64,000 bases of DNA from DASWYT01 sp965246875 (GTDB lineage Bacteria > Pseudomonadota > Alphaproteobacteria > Micavibrionales > SZUA-601), in NCBI GenBank assembly GCA_965246875.1, contig CBDFFU010000006.1:1-64000 (forward strand), written 5' to 3'. The notes under the pieces are model-generated. The model had not been told where the DNA came from. It did no database searches and was given only the letters and a program-made list of their open reading frames with translations. Made by a program: the position numbers and the translations under genes. The first letter of the stretch is position 1. Every line of letters begins with the position of its first letter. This document shows, piece by piece, positions 15,828-24,390 of the stretch.

Positions 15828-18221
15828 TCACCCACGCAACACGCCACCCAATGTCTCGACCGCTGCAATCACTTTCTGCACAACGGCATCAATTTGCACA
15901 TCGGTCAAAGTGGCATCGGTTGGTTGCAACGTAATCGAAAAGGCAACAGACTTTTGACCCGGTGTAATGCCCTTGCCGCGGTAATCGTCGAACAGGCTGA
16001 CCGATTGCAGCATTGTCTTATCCGTATTCTTGACCGCTTTGACGATATCGCCGCCCATGATGTTGGCGTCGATCAAAAAAGCAAAATCGCGCGACACGGC
16101 TTGATAAGGCGATAACACAAGAGCGGCTTTGGTCGCTGATTTCTTTTTGCTCAACGGCAGATTATCCAGAAAAATTTCACAGGCCACAACCGGCCCGTCG
16201 ATATCCAAAGCCTGTAATACAGCGGGATGCACCATGCCAAACGCAGCAACATGCTTCTTGCCCATCGCCAACAACCCGCTTTGACCCGGGTGATACCAGT
16301 GCGTGCCGGTATCCAGCAACGTCATAGTGTCCGGGTTCAAACCGCAGGCATGAAGCAACGCCCAGAGATCGGCTTTCGCATCAAAGGCATCGACATTGCG
16401 CGCTGTCCCTTGCACATGCCGCTCCGCAAACTGTCCGCTGCGCACCATAGCGATATGCGCCGGTTGTTGTTCGGGTTCCGTGCCTAAAAACACGTTGCCC
16501 TGTTCAAACAAGGTCAGATCACGCATGCCGCGTGCCGCGTTACGCTGAATAGTACTCAGTAAATTCGGCAATAAAGATTGCCGCATCACTGACAAATCAA
16601 TACTGATCGGATTGGCGACCGGGATCAAATCGAAATCGGTATATTTGAACTGCTCTGCCATCTGCGGGCTAAGGAATGACCAGGTGACCACTTCATGCGC
16701 GCCGCGTTGCGCGGCCAGACGGCGTAAGTCGCTGTTGCGTTTTTGTGCGGGCAGCAACGCGCCGTGCGTGACGCTGTGCAAACGCGGTAGCGACGTGACC
16801 GGAATTTTATCATAGCCATGCAGCCGCAAAATCTCTTCAACCAGATCCTCGGGAATGTGAATATCGTTGCGCCAGCTGGGTGGGCTGACATCCATCGTAC
16901 GGCGGTCACCTTCCGGGCGCACCTGACACCCCAAGCCCATCAGCAAACGCAACTGTTCGCTTTCGTCAATCTGAATCCCGCCGCGCTTGGCAACCAATGC
17001 GGGGTCAAACGCAATGGTGCGATACCAGTCGGGAGATTGCCCGGCTTCAACTGTGTAACTCGGTTCGCCGCCACAAATATCGAGGATCAAGCGTGTCGCC
17101 ACTTCAATGCCGTCGCTGACAAAGGCCGGATCGACGCCGCGTTCAAAGCGGTATTTCGCATCGCTGTCGATCTGCAGTTTCTGCCCGCTCTTGCGGATGC
17201 GTTCGACATCGAACAACGCGCATTCCAGAAAAATATTCGCGGTGGTTTCAGAACAAGCACTTGCCATGCCACCCATCATGCCACCCAGGGCTTGTGGGCC
17301 GTTGGTGTCGGCAACCACAATGATGCTGTCATCCAAAGCGTAGGTTTTATCGTTCAACGCGTCCATCGTCTCGCTGTCTTGCGACAGGCGCACAGTCAGA
17401 TTGCCGTTGAGCTTATCGGCATCAAACACATGCAGTGGGCGGTTCAAGCCGATACACAGATAATTGGTGATATCGACCAAGGCTGAAATCGGTTTCATGC
17501 CGACGCCACGCAAATAGTCCTGCAGCCATTTCGGGCTTGGACCGTTTTTGACGTTTTTGATCTGGCGACCGACAAAATACGGGCAGGCCTGTGCGTCGTG
17601 TATTGTCACGTTGATGGCGGAATCGAACAGGCCTGGCACCGGCTGATGCGTTACGGTTTTCAGCTGTCCCAAACCCTTGGCCGCCAGATCGCGCGCGATG
17701 CCATACACCCCCGCACAATCGGCCCGGTTTGGCGTCAGATTGATTTCTATCATCGGGTCAGTGAACCCCATATACGCGGCAAAGGATTGTCCGACTTTGG
17801 CACTGTCAGGCAATTCCAAAATGCCTTCGCTCTCGGCGGTCAAATTCAATTCTGATTCCGAGCAAATCATCCCGTTCGACTCCACGCCACGGATAACGCC
17901 CGCTTTCAGCGCTTGCCCGGTGTTGGGGATAACGGTGCCCGGCATCGCCAATACAATATGCAGTCCTTTGCGCACATTGGCCGCGCCACACACAACCTGG
18001 ATTTGCTCGGTGCCGTTGCTCACCAGGCATAAATTCAAACGGTCGGCATTCGGATGTTTTTCACATTCGATAATCTTGGCAACCGTCAGGCCTTTGTAAA
18101 GTGCCGCATGATCAACGACATCCTCAACCTCCAACCCGATATCGGTCAGCGTCTCGCAAATCTGCTCAAGCGATGCGTGTGTATCGAGATACTCTTTGAG
18201 CCAGTTCAATGTAAATTTCAT
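15828..18221 (-). CDS. pheT: Phenylalanyl-tRNA synthetase beta subunit
   Basis: 797 residues, the standard length. An N-terminal tRNA-binding/EMAP domain (VAKIIECEKHPNADRLNLC), the B3/B4 editing domain (about 200-400), B5 (GGEPSYTVEAG onward) and a C-terminal FDX-ACB anticodon-binding domain (YQAVSRDFAFLID) are all present. With PheS it forms the (alpha-beta)2 enzyme that loads Phe onto tRNA. pheS lies 33 bp upstream on the same strand. Confidence 0.97.
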   Translation of the reverse strand: MKFTLNWLKEYLDTHASLEQICETLTDIGLEVEDVVDHAALYKGLTVAKIIECEKHPNADRLNLCLVSNGTEQIQVVCGAANVRKGLHIVLAMPGTVIPNTGQALKAGVIRGVESNGMICSESELNLTAESEGILELPDSAKVGQSFAAYMGFTDPMIEINLTPNRADCAGVYGIARDLAAKGLGQLKTVTHQPVPGLFDSAINVTIHDAQACPYFVGRQIKNVKNGPSPKWLQDYLRGVGMKPISALVDITNYLCIGLNRPLHVFDADKLNGNLTVRLSQDSETMDALNDKTYALDDSIIVVADTNGPQALGGMMGGMASACSETTANIFLECALFDVERIRKSGQKLQIDSDAKYRFERGVDPAFVSDGIEVATRLILDICGGEPSYTVEAGQSPDWYRTIAFDPALVAKRGGIQIDESEQLRLLMGLGCQVRPEGDRRTMDVSPPSWRNDIHIPEDLVEEILRLHGYDKIPVTSLPRLHSVTHGALLPAQKRNSDLRRLAAQRGAHEVVTWSFLSPQMAEQFKYTDFDLIPVANPISIDLSVMRQSLLPNLLSTIQRNAARGMRDLTLFEQGNVFLGTEPEQQPAHIAMVRSGQFAERHVQGTARNVDAFDAKADLWALLHACGLNPDTMTLLDTGTHWYHPGQSGLLAMGKKHVAAFGMVHPAVLQALDIDGPVVACEIFLDNLPLSKKKSATKAALVLSPYQAVSRDFAFLIDANIMGGDIVKAVKNTDKTMLQSVSLFDDYRGKGITPGQKSVAFSITLQPTDATLTDVQIDAVVQKVIAAVETLGGVLRG

Positions 18222-18254
18222 GACCTATTCTTTCAAACTCAATTTTTAAATTCT

Positions 18255-19343
18255 TCAGGCAGCGACGGCGTCCATCGCGCGGTTCGGATAATCCAGCACA
18301 CTGAAACCGTAATGTTTCAACCAGCGCAGATCACCGCTAAAGAAATCACGCAAGTCCGGCATGCCGTATTTCAGCATGGCAATGCGCTCGATCCCCATGC
18401 CAAAGGCAAAGCCTTGATAAATGTCGGGATCAAGACCGCAATTGCGAATAACATTGGGGTGCACCATGCCGCAGCCCAGAATTTCCATCCATTTCTGATT
18501 TTGTCCTTTGCCGCCAATCGTCAGACGGCCATTCTCGCGCGTGTAACCGATATCCACTTCAGCCGAAACTTCGGTAAAAGGAAAAAAGCTTGGACGGAAA
18601 CGCAATTGCAAATCGTTAATGCCGAATACCGCGCGACAAAACTCAACCAACGTCCCTTTGAGATGACTCATAGTGGTCGTCTTATCGATCACCAAGCCTT
18701 CCATCTGATTGAACATCGGCGTGTGCGTCATGTCCGATTCCGCGCGGAACGTTCGGCCTGGAATAATCAAACGCAACGGCGGGGATTGGTTCATCATGGA
18801 GCGGACTTGCACCGTCGACGTATGGGTGCGCAGCAATTTCGGCAGGCCGGACGCGTCTGTCTCTTCCAGATAAAACGTGTCATGCATCGTGCGAGCTGGA
18901 TGGTCTGCCGGAAAATTCAATGCCGTGAAATTGTGGAAATCATCTTCAATCTCCGGCCCGGTAGCGACGGTAAAACCCATCCCCGCAAAAATCGCGATCA
19001 TCTCGTCCATCACTTGCATCGTTGGGTGCAGCGACCCCGTCTGCTCCGGGCGCGGCGGCAAAGAAATGTCGATTTTTTCGTTGGCCAGTTTGTCGTTGAG
19101 GGCCGCAAGCTGTAACTCTTTTTGGCGAACAGCCAACACATCGTTTAATTCATCACGCACCGCGTTAACCTGCTGGCCCATCTCTTTGCGTTCATCGGGC
19201 GGCAATTGGCCTAATGTTTTCAACAGACCGGTCAGGCTGCCGCTTTTGCCAATGATGGCCACACGCACCGCATCCAGATCGGCCAGTGTGCTGGCCGCTT
19301 GAATATCTAGCAACGCCTGTTGTTTTAAAACGTCTAAACTCAT
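18255..19343 (-). CDS. pheS: Phenylalanyl-tRNA synthetase alpha subunit
   Basis: 362 residues from ATG 19343, with an N-terminal coiled coil and the class II catalytic core: motif 2 (SPPLRLIIPGRTFRAE) and motif 3 (GFAFGMGIERIAMLKYG). It supplies the active site for Phe activation. The start is one base after the stop of the SAM-hydrolase-like gene (TGAcATG), so translation is probably coupled. A longer frame to 19406 would overlap that gene and is not needed. Confidence 0.96.
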   Translation of the reverse strand: MSLDVLKQQALLDIQAASTLADLDAVRVAIIGKSGSLTGLLKTLGQLPPDERKEMGQQVNAVRDELNDVLAVRQKELQLAALNDKLANEKIDISLPPRPEQTGSLHPTMQVMDEMIAIFAGMGFTVATGPEIEDDFHNFTALNFPADHPARTMHDTFYLEETDASGLPKLLRTHTSTVQVRSMMNQSPPLRLIIPGRTFRAESDMTHTPMFNQMEGLVIDKTTTMSHLKGTLVEFCRAVFGINDLQLRFRPSFFPFTEVSAEVDIGYTRENGRLTIGGKGQNQKWMEILGCGMVHPNVIRNCGLDPDIYQGFAFGMGIERIAMLKYGMPDLRDFFSGDLRWLKHYGFSVLDYPNRAMDAVAA

Positions 19344-19344
19344 G

Positions 19345-20157
19345 TCAAACCGTATCCCATGTAATTTTCGCGCCGCCTGACGGATAATTAAACGCTTTTG
19401 CCGCACTGTGGCCGCGCAACACGCATTCGACGAACCGGCGTTTTGTGCCGTCTGGCATCATCCAGCCGGAACTGCCCGCGGATAAAATCATGTCGCCTTC
19501 GGGGACAGCAAAAATACCCTGGCCAACCGTGGCGGTTTTCGTCACACCGTTGATCGTGACATTCACTTTCTGGCCGGTTAAATTTGCCAGCTCATCATCA
19601 TGGATCGATGTTTTCATGTTGCCATAGCCATCAACATACGCGATGACATCGGTGGGCATGTCAGGAATCTCGCTCGTGATATCCGCGCCCAAACGCGTTT
19701 CCACGCCATGCGCAATGTCGCCGACCGCGATCGGAAAATTATCGCGGCTGCGGAATTGCGACCCGGCGGTATCCACGTCCAGATGGCGGATCGTCCTGGC
19801 ATGTGTCTTGAGGAAGGATAGCGAGTAACCGCTGTTGACGGCGACGATGCGCACGCCATTGGTCAACTCCGCATAGGCCAACCCTTCACCGGCGCAATTG
19901 GTGCGCGCTTTCACATCGTCCTTGCGCGGTGCGGTGTTGACGTAAAACAAATGATCTTTGCCAAACGGGCTGTTGATCGCCAGTTGGGCCAGATAAAACC
20001 CGGTGGCGATCGTGTCAAACGCGGGCACCGATGAAATATCAAAGGTTACGTCCAGGCCGCGGGTCACGGCACGCACGGCCTGTTTGACTTCCGCAAACGC
20101 CATATCGTCACTGGCACCATAATCGGCGAGAATGTGCAGCAGCAGAGATTGGGTCAT
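19345..20157 (-). CDS. SAM hydroxide adenosyltransferase (DUF62) family protein
   Basis: 270 residues. Landmarks of the fluorinase/SAM-hydrolase family appear in order: an early Asp-rich strand (HILADYGASDDMAFAE), VAVNSGYSLSFL, the SRDNFP segment and YVDGYGNMKT, equivalent to the family's ID-FGN motif. Characterised hydroxide members split SAM to adenosine and methionine. The sequence is divergent, so family level is as far as I go. It sits between rplT and pheS, an unusual place, with a terminator upstream. Confidence 0.7.
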   Translation of the reverse strand: MTQSLLLHILADYGASDDMAFAEVKQAVRAVTRGLDVTFDISSVPAFDTIATGFYLAQLAINSPFGKDHLFYVNTAPRKDDVKARTNCAGEGLAYAELTNGVRIVAVNSGYSLSFLKTHARTIRHLDVDTAGSQFRSRDNFPIAVGDIAHGVETRLGADITSEIPDMPTDVIAYVDGYGNMKTSIHDDELANLTGQKVNVTINGVTKTATVGQGIFAVPEGDMILSAGSSGWMMPDGTKRRFVECVLRGHSAAKAFNYPSGGAKITWDTV

Positions 20158-20230
20158 GACGCGCGTTCCATTTGTAAATCGTTGGTTTCAGGGTAAAGCC
20201 TGTTGCCTGAAACCGCAAGTTTGGCCGCAA

Positions 20231-20258
20231 TAAAAAAGCACCCCACAGGGTGCTTTTT
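20231..20258 (-). terminator. Rho-independent terminator after rplT
   Basis: AAAAAGCACCC (20233-20243), loop CACA, GGGTGCTTTTT (20248-20258). On the minus strand it ends rpmI-rplT 20 bp past the rplT stop, with a U run. The SAM-hydrolase-like gene therefore needs read-through or its own promoter in 20158-20230. Confidence 0.85.
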
Positions 20259-20279
20259 CAAATTTCAATTAGTTGAGAT

Positions 20280-20639
20280 TTAAGCCGCTAACGCTTTTTG
20301 CGCGGCAGCTGTGATCACTTTGAATTGTTCCGGTTCGTTCATCGCCAGATTGGCCAGAACTTTACGGTCCAGTTCGATGCCGGCTTTGCTCAAACCGCCC
20401 ATGAAGCGGGAATAGGTCAAACCTTCCATACGCACAGCCGCGTTAATACGCTGAATCCACAAACCGCGGAATTCACGTTTTTTGTTACGACGGTCACGAT
20501 ACGCATATTGCAGCGATTTTTCGAGACGGTTCAGGGCTGAACGGAAACACAGTGAGGAACGTCCGCGAAAGCCTTTGGCTTGCTTCAGAACTTTTTTGTG
20601 ACGGGCGTGGGCGCGAGGGCCACCTTTGGTACGTGCCAT
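20280..20639 (-). CDS. rplT: 50S ribosomal protein L20
   Basis: 119 residues from ATG 20639, standard length, with MARTKGGPRAHARHKKVLK, GFRGRSSLCFR and the C-terminal GLTYSRFMGGLSKAGIELDRKVLA. L20 binds 23S rRNA early in 50S assembly and in many bacteria represses its own operon. It follows rpmI by 11 bp. Confidence 0.97.
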   Translation of the reverse strand: MARTKGGPRAHARHKKVLKQAKGFRGRSSLCFRSALNRLEKSLQYAYRDRRNKKREFRGLWIQRINAAVRMEGLTYSRFMGGLSKAGIELDRKVLANLAMNEPEQFKVITAAAQKALAA

Positions 20640-20650
20640 GAGTGTTCTCC

Positions 20651-20911
20651 CTAGCTTTGTGTTGTAGCGATAGCGTTGAGGGTGCGCGGCTTGCTCTTGC
20701 GCATTTTGCGCAGCAAGGCGGGCATCCAGCATTTGACGATATTGATACCGTCGGTTTTAAACATCACGGTTGTGCCGCGTGCTTTACGCTTCATTTTCTG
20801 TGACTTGTTTTTCATCATGTGACGGGTGAAAGCCGCTTTGCTTTTCACTTTACCAGACGCCGTCAACGTAAAGCGCTTTTTGGCAGCACTTTTGGTTTTC
20901 AATTTGGGCAT
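20651..20911 (-). CDS. rpmI: 50S ribosomal protein L35 with C-terminal extension
   Basis: MPKLKTKSAAKKRFTLTASG and RGTTVMFKTD are classic L35. At 86 residues it is about 20 longer than the usual 64-66: after the usual end (IVKCWMP) it continues LLRKMRKSKPRTLNAIATTQS. infC, the usual upstream partner, is not present; the gene has its own leader of about 100 bp with a promoter-like site. Confidence 0.94.
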   Translation of the reverse strand: MPKLKTKSAAKKRFTLTASGKVKSKAAFTRHMMKNKSQKMKRKARGTTVMFKTDGINIVKCWMPALLRKMRKSKPRTLNAIATTQS

Positions 20912-21010
20912 TTCGATATCCTTTGAAAGGTTTAAATTAGCCGCTCCCGAGGCATGCCCGCTGTACGATTCAGATGAATCGCCAACTCGCCAGGGAACGA
21001 AGAGATGTCT

Positions 21011-21038
21011 TTATAAGGGGATTCTGCAGCCAATACAA
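21011..21038 (-). promoter_or_regulatory. Probable rpmI-rplT promoter
   Basis: On the minus strand TTGTAT (21038-21033), 16 bp, TTATAA (21016-21011). The leader to the rpmI ATG is about 95 nt and contains a GATTCA-ga-TGAATC hairpin (20970-20983), a place where autoregulation could act, although no L20-type binding site can be proven by eye. Confidence 0.5.
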
Positions 21039-21043
21039 GGATA

Positions 21044-21943
21044 TTATGCCGTTTTTTCAATGACCGGCGCGCGGGCCGGGCGCGTATACGACGCAATCCA
21101 GGCGGCGAACAAAATCAGAACAGCACCACCCGCCATCCACCAGCCCGGTATTTCATCGAAACAGACAAAGCCGAATAACACCGCCCATAGCAAGCCAAGG
21201 GAGGAATACACTCCCATCGTGGCGGCTGGCAGGAATTTAAACGCTTGGGCAATAAACAATTGTGCTGTGGAGCCGACGACCCCGATCAGGATCAACAGCC
21301 CCATTTGCGGCACGGTCAGGGGAGTATGCGCATCCATCACCAGCCACCAGATCAGGGTCGCAACGCCCAGAATGGAAAACAGCCAGACGGTAATGGTCAG
21401 CGGACTGTCGCGCCGTCCCATATAGCGGGCCAGCAAATCGCCACCGGCTGAGGTAATCGCCGAGCCCATGACACACAAAGTCGGGATAAAAGCCGCATCG
21501 CCTTGTGGCCGGGCGATCAGCAAGGCTCCGCTGAGACCAATCCCCAAGGCCAGCCATTGCCGCCAGCCGGCATATTCGCCCAAAATGAAGGGTGCCAAAA
21601 CAACAAGAAAAATCGGATAGAGCTGGCTCAACCCTTGGGCGTCAGCTAAGGGCAAATGGGGCAGGGCATAAAAATTGAGGCTCAGGGCCACAATGCCGCA
21701 TGCCCCGCGAATCATCTGCTGCTTCGGATACGACGTTTTGACTGTACTGCGCCAGCCGCCTTGTTTGTGGATCAGCGGCCACAAGCACAACAAGCCAATG
21801 AGCGACCGCATCGCGATGATCAGGGCGACAGGCACGGCACTGTGCAACCCTTTGACGCTGGCGATCAGGACGGACGTGCAAAAAAATGCCGCCCAGGCAT
21901 AGGCATGCGGGCGCAAAGTATTCGGCAGGATCGAAAACAACAT
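21044..21943 (-). CDS. EamA-family (DMT) membrane transporter
   Basis: 299 residues with ten predicted helices in two EamA repeats: the first half ends LGIGLSGALLIARPQG, the second GGAVLILFAAWIASY. The signature AMRSLIGLLCLWPL and the early GxP-type loop (LPLADAQGLSQLYPIFL) fit the drug/metabolite exporter superfamily. Inner-membrane permease; substrate unknown. It ends over the presumed promoter region of rpmI, which it precedes on the same strand. Confidence 0.85.
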   Translation of the reverse strand: MLFSILPNTLRPHAYAWAAFFCTSVLIASVKGLHSAVPVALIIAMRSLIGLLCLWPLIHKQGGWRSTVKTSYPKQQMIRGACGIVALSLNFYALPHLPLADAQGLSQLYPIFLVVLAPFILGEYAGWRQWLALGIGLSGALLIARPQGDAAFIPTLCVMGSAITSAGGDLLARYMGRRDSPLTITVWLFSILGVATLIWWLVMDAHTPLTVPQMGLLILIGVVGSTAQLFIAQAFKFLPAATMGVYSSLGLLWAVLFGFVCFDEIPGWWMAGGAVLILFAAWIASYTRPARAPVIEKTA

Positions 21944-22008
21944 GATCCATCATGCCAGACAGGGCATTGATGAAATGCTAAAAATCTCGCAGGCGCAGCG
22001 TAAGAGAT

Positions 22009-22668
22009 TTATTTTTCGCCGGCCCATTCCGCAAAAAATTCTGCCAGAAACATGTCCATGAAATCATGCCGCTTGGCCGCCATGGCCAAGCCGCTGGCGG
22101 TATTCATGTTGTCTTTCAGCTTCAGCAGCGTCTCATAAAAATGGGCGATTGTCGTGGTGCGTTGATTGGGGTCTTCGACAAAATCTGCCGTAAAATCCAG
22201 GTTTTCGCCGGTGTGATAAAATGTCAGGCCATGCGCCCCGCCAAAGGCAAAGGTGCGGCCAATCCCAATCGCACCAATGGCGTCCAGATTATCGGCATCC
22301 TGCACAATCTGCAGTTCAATCGTTTTTTTGGTCTTGATCGTCCAGTCATAGATGTCATGCAATCGCACGATCTCCAGAATAGGCTGGATCGCCTCCGGTT
22401 TAATGGCGGCGTCTTGCAACACGCCACGAATAATCTCTAACGCTTCGTCACAGAAATGCGCCTTGCCGGTCTGTTTTTCCCACGGGCGGCAAATGTCATG
22501 CACTAAGACGGCGCCGCCAATAATATAACGATCGCCTTGCTGCTCCTTGTCGCATAACGTCATCGCATTGTTAAACACGCGTTGCGCATGATGAAAATCA
22601 TGGCCGGATGCATCCGCAGACAAAAACTCTTTGACGCGCACTGCCAAGGCTTGAAACTCATTCATCAT
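22009..22668 (-). CDS. HD-domain phosphohydrolase (YedJ/YpgQ-like)
   Basis: 219 residues with GHDFHHAQRVF, the HD doublet in AVLVHDICRPWE and LQDADNLDAIGAIGIGRTFAF, the full set of HD metal ligands in the order typical of YedJ/YpgQ-type enzymes, some of which act on nucleotides. ATG 22668 lies 8 bp after the stop of the CI-like repressor and on the same strand, so the two form an operon. This pairing is notable because nucleotide hydrolases next to repressors can be induced functions. Confidence 0.82.
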   Translation of the reverse strand: MMNEFQALAVRVKEFLSADASGHDFHHAQRVFNNAMTLCDKEQQGDRYIIGGAVLVHDICRPWEKQTGKAHFCDEALEIIRGVLQDAAIKPEAIQPILEIVRLHDIYDWTIKTKKTIELQIVQDADNLDAIGAIGIGRTFAFGGAHGLTFYHTGENLDFTADFVEDPNQRTTTIAHFYETLLKLKDNMNTASGLAMAAKRHDFMDMFLAEFFAEWAGEK

Positions 22669-22676
22669 ACATGGTC

Positions 22677-23333
22677 CTACAATCGTCGTTTGACAATCAC
22701 GACCGGCGCCAGGCTGTCGATGGTGCTGCGTTTTAATTGGTCGTGAAACACGGCTTGCTGCCCGTTTTTGTCCGGGTCGAGATAGGCTTGCAGATAAAGC
22801 CAGTCAGGGTCTTCCTTGAGGTACAGCATCAAGGTGCAGCGCCCATCGGTGCGTTTCAAATGCACCAGATCGCGGGGCAGCGGTTTCAGGAGAGGTGAAC
22901 AGACACAGAGAAACCCGGGTTGAATGCCTTCCGGCACCAGCGATAATCCTTGCGCGACCACGGCAAAGGCTTGCGGGTCGGGCAATTCCAGGGTGGTGGA
23001 GACGGCAAGCGTTGTGGCATCGTACCAGCCGATTTGACCGGACTCGGCTAATTGGTGGACCGGCAACGACCGGTTAGACGGCACGGTTAAAATCGAAATT
23101 GGAACATTGCTGTCATAGAGCGCGTCGCGGCTGCCGTCACCGGTGGCCAGCCAAGCCAGAGACACATGGGCCGCATCACACATCTTTTTCATCGCCAGAA
23201 ACGTTGGCTGATTTTCGCCGCGCAAATAGCGCGTCAGCTGGTCAGTGGAAATGCCAGCGGCGCTGGCGGCTTCCCGCCGTGTTGGGAAACTGTCGGCCAC
23301 ATGGGGCAGGCGGTCAAAAAAAATATCAGACAT
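22677..23333 (-). CDS. CI-like repressor with HTH and S24-like sensor domain
   Basis: 218 residues. An N-terminal helix-turn-helix (EAASAAGISTDQLTRYLRGE) followed by VSLAWLATGDG is the hallmark of phage CI/C2-type repressors. The C-terminal half (QAFAVVAQGLSLVPEGIQPG) resembles the S24/LexA fold around its catalytic Ser, but the Lys partner is not clear, so self-cleavage is uncertain. A nested palindrome at 23407-23458, 74 bp upstream, is a candidate operator. The HD gene follows in the same transcript, and a small gene runs away from it. Confidence 0.8.
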   Translation of the reverse strand: MSDIFFDRLPHVADSFPTRREAASAAGISTDQLTRYLRGENQPTFLAMKKMCDAAHVSLAWLATGDGSRDALYDSNVPISILTVPSNRSLPVHQLAESGQIGWYDATTLAVSTTLELPDPQAFAVVAQGLSLVPEGIQPGFLCVCSPLLKPLPRDLVHLKRTDGRCTLMLYLKEDPDWLYLQAYLDPDKNGQQAVFHDQLKRSTIDSLAPVVIVKRRL

Positions 23334-23390
23334 GCCGTTCCAGAGGTTGGCAGAGAAAATCTTCTGGCAAGCGTACGGGTTGCCGCAGAT

Positions 23391-23420
23391 TTGCCCAGTT
23401 AGAAATTTTGCGGCTATAAT
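23391..23420 (+). promoter_or_regulatory. Promoter for the small divergent gene at 23476
   Basis: TTGCCC (23391-23396), an 18-bp spacer and a perfect TATAAT (23415-23420). The palindrome at 23424-23449 lies just downstream, over the expected start of transcription, so binding there would block this promoter. Confidence 0.6.
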
Positions 23421-23458
23421 CGTAATAGCAAGAAAATATTCTTGTTATTTTCCGCAAA
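23407..23458. promoter_or_regulatory. Nested inverted repeats, candidate repressor operator
   Basis: The inner repeat is AATAGCAAGAA-AATA-TTCTTGTTATT (23424-23449), 10 of 11 positions matching. The outer repeat is TTTGCGG (23407-23413) and CCGCAAA (23452-23458), perfect. It lies between the divergent CI-like repressor and small gene, as in a phage-type genetic switch. Which protein binds it is inference. Confidence 0.6.
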
Positions 23459-23475
23459 GCCTGTATAACGAGAAT

Positions 23476-23670
23476 ATGAAAGCATACGAATCATTAGTGA
23501 CCGCTATTGACGAGCCAACACACCGACCAGCAAACGGTTTGGTCATGTTGGGTAAAATCACCAGCCGCCTGCCACCCGATACGGTAGCGCTGCTACGCCA
23601 GCATTTCTGGTGCGATTTCAGCAATGTTGTTCCATCCATGGCGTGGGATGATGTAGAGTTTGAACAATAA
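23476..23670 (+). CDS. Small protein divergent from the CI-like repressor
   Basis: 64 residues from ATG 23476, no recognised motif, mixed helical with several acidic and Trp residues near the end. The frame is open upstream to 23245, but that part overlaps the repressor. The promoter and operator just upstream suggest it is the repressed gene of a switch. A weak GAGA lies before the ATG. It could be an anti-repressor or regulator, but nothing in the sequence shows that. Confidence 0.5.
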   Translation: MKAYESLVTAIDEPTHRPANGLVMLGKITSRLPPDTVALLRQHFWCDFSNVVPSMAWDDVEFEQ

Positions 23671-23705
23671 ACTCAAGCAGAAAAATCTTTATTTAGTAAC
23701 GTCTG

Positions 23706-24338
23706 TTACTGTTTTGGCTGTTCATTTTGTCGTTTCGGAATGGCGCGGCCATTTGCAACATTTGCAGCATTGACCCCTAGTTGGTAGAAACGTGCTTGAA
23801 TGGACAAGAGATCAAAATCTTCTTTTGGACGACCTTTTTGAAATTCGTGTTTATTATGCGGGAAATTATTTGCAGCCTGAAATAGACTGTCTCTCCTTGC
23901 GGCGTTATTATTAACGACAACACCATTGGCAAGTAAAATAGTATGGGTCGATGTCTCGGGCTTAACAATTTCAAGAAAGCCGGCGCTGTTTTTGTTTGCC
24001 TCCATACGGCTATCAATCAAACGAGCGGCAGAGTCCAAGATTGCGCGATGTGACCCAAGCGCAGCCGAATCATTGACCGGTAGATAAAATATTTTTGCAG
24101 CGTTGCCGTTGCTGTCTGTTCCACTGTAAAAAGCTCCGGTTAGAACACTCCCCGGCAGTCGCCTGTGCACTAAAGGCTGCGAAAACATCTCGACTGTGTA
24201 ACCGCCAATGATCAGTTTTTTGTCGTGTGGAACATTATTAAAAACATTCTGCGCACACGCATGAAAACTGCTGGAGGCGTATGCGCTTATGCCAAGTGCG
24301 GCAGTTACGGCTACATTTTTCAAAGACCAATTCGTCAT
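23706..24338 (-). CDS. Exported protein of unknown function
   Basis: 210 residues with a signal peptide (MTNWSLKNVAVTAALGISAY, then a likely cut at HACAQ) and a mature domain without recognised motifs, rich in Asn, Ala and Ser. The last 30 residues are basic and polar. A perfect 25-bp tandem duplication lies directly before its ATG and carries its ribosome-site region. It is the last of three minus-strand genes (hpf, ptsN, this one) but is separated from ptsN by that repeat. Confidence 0.6.
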   Translation of the reverse strand: MTNWSLKNVAVTAALGISAYASSSFHACAQNVFNNVPHDKKLIIGGYTVEMFSQPLVHRRLPGSVLTGAFYSGTDSNGNAAKIFYLPVNDSAALGSHRAILDSAARLIDSRMEANKNSAGFLEIVKPETSTHTILLANGVVVNNNAARRDSLFQAANNFPHNKHEFQKGRPKEDFDLLSIQARFYQLGVNAANVANGRAIPKRQNEQPKQ

Positions 24339-24339
24339 T

Positions 24340-24389
24340 ATTATTATCTCTAATCAAAATCAAAATTATTATCTCTAATCAAAATCAAA
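24340..24389. repeat. Perfect 25-bp tandem duplication before the exported-protein gene
   Basis: The unit ATTATTATCTCTAATCAAAA plus TCAAA occurs twice head to tail (24340-24364 and 24365-24389) with no mismatch. On the minus strand it contains the AGAGAT that serves as ribosome site of the gene starting at 24338 and reaches the ptsN stop region. Confidence 0.85.
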
Positions 24390-24390
24390 T

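Noticed and set aside
18054..19115. 353-codon frame antisense to pheS/pheT
   Set aside because: Shadow of two well-defined synthetase genes.
22009..24338. Prophage around the CI-like repressor
   Set aside because: No integrase, structural or lysis genes lie nearby and neighbouring genes are housekeeping, so only a phage-like switch is claimed.
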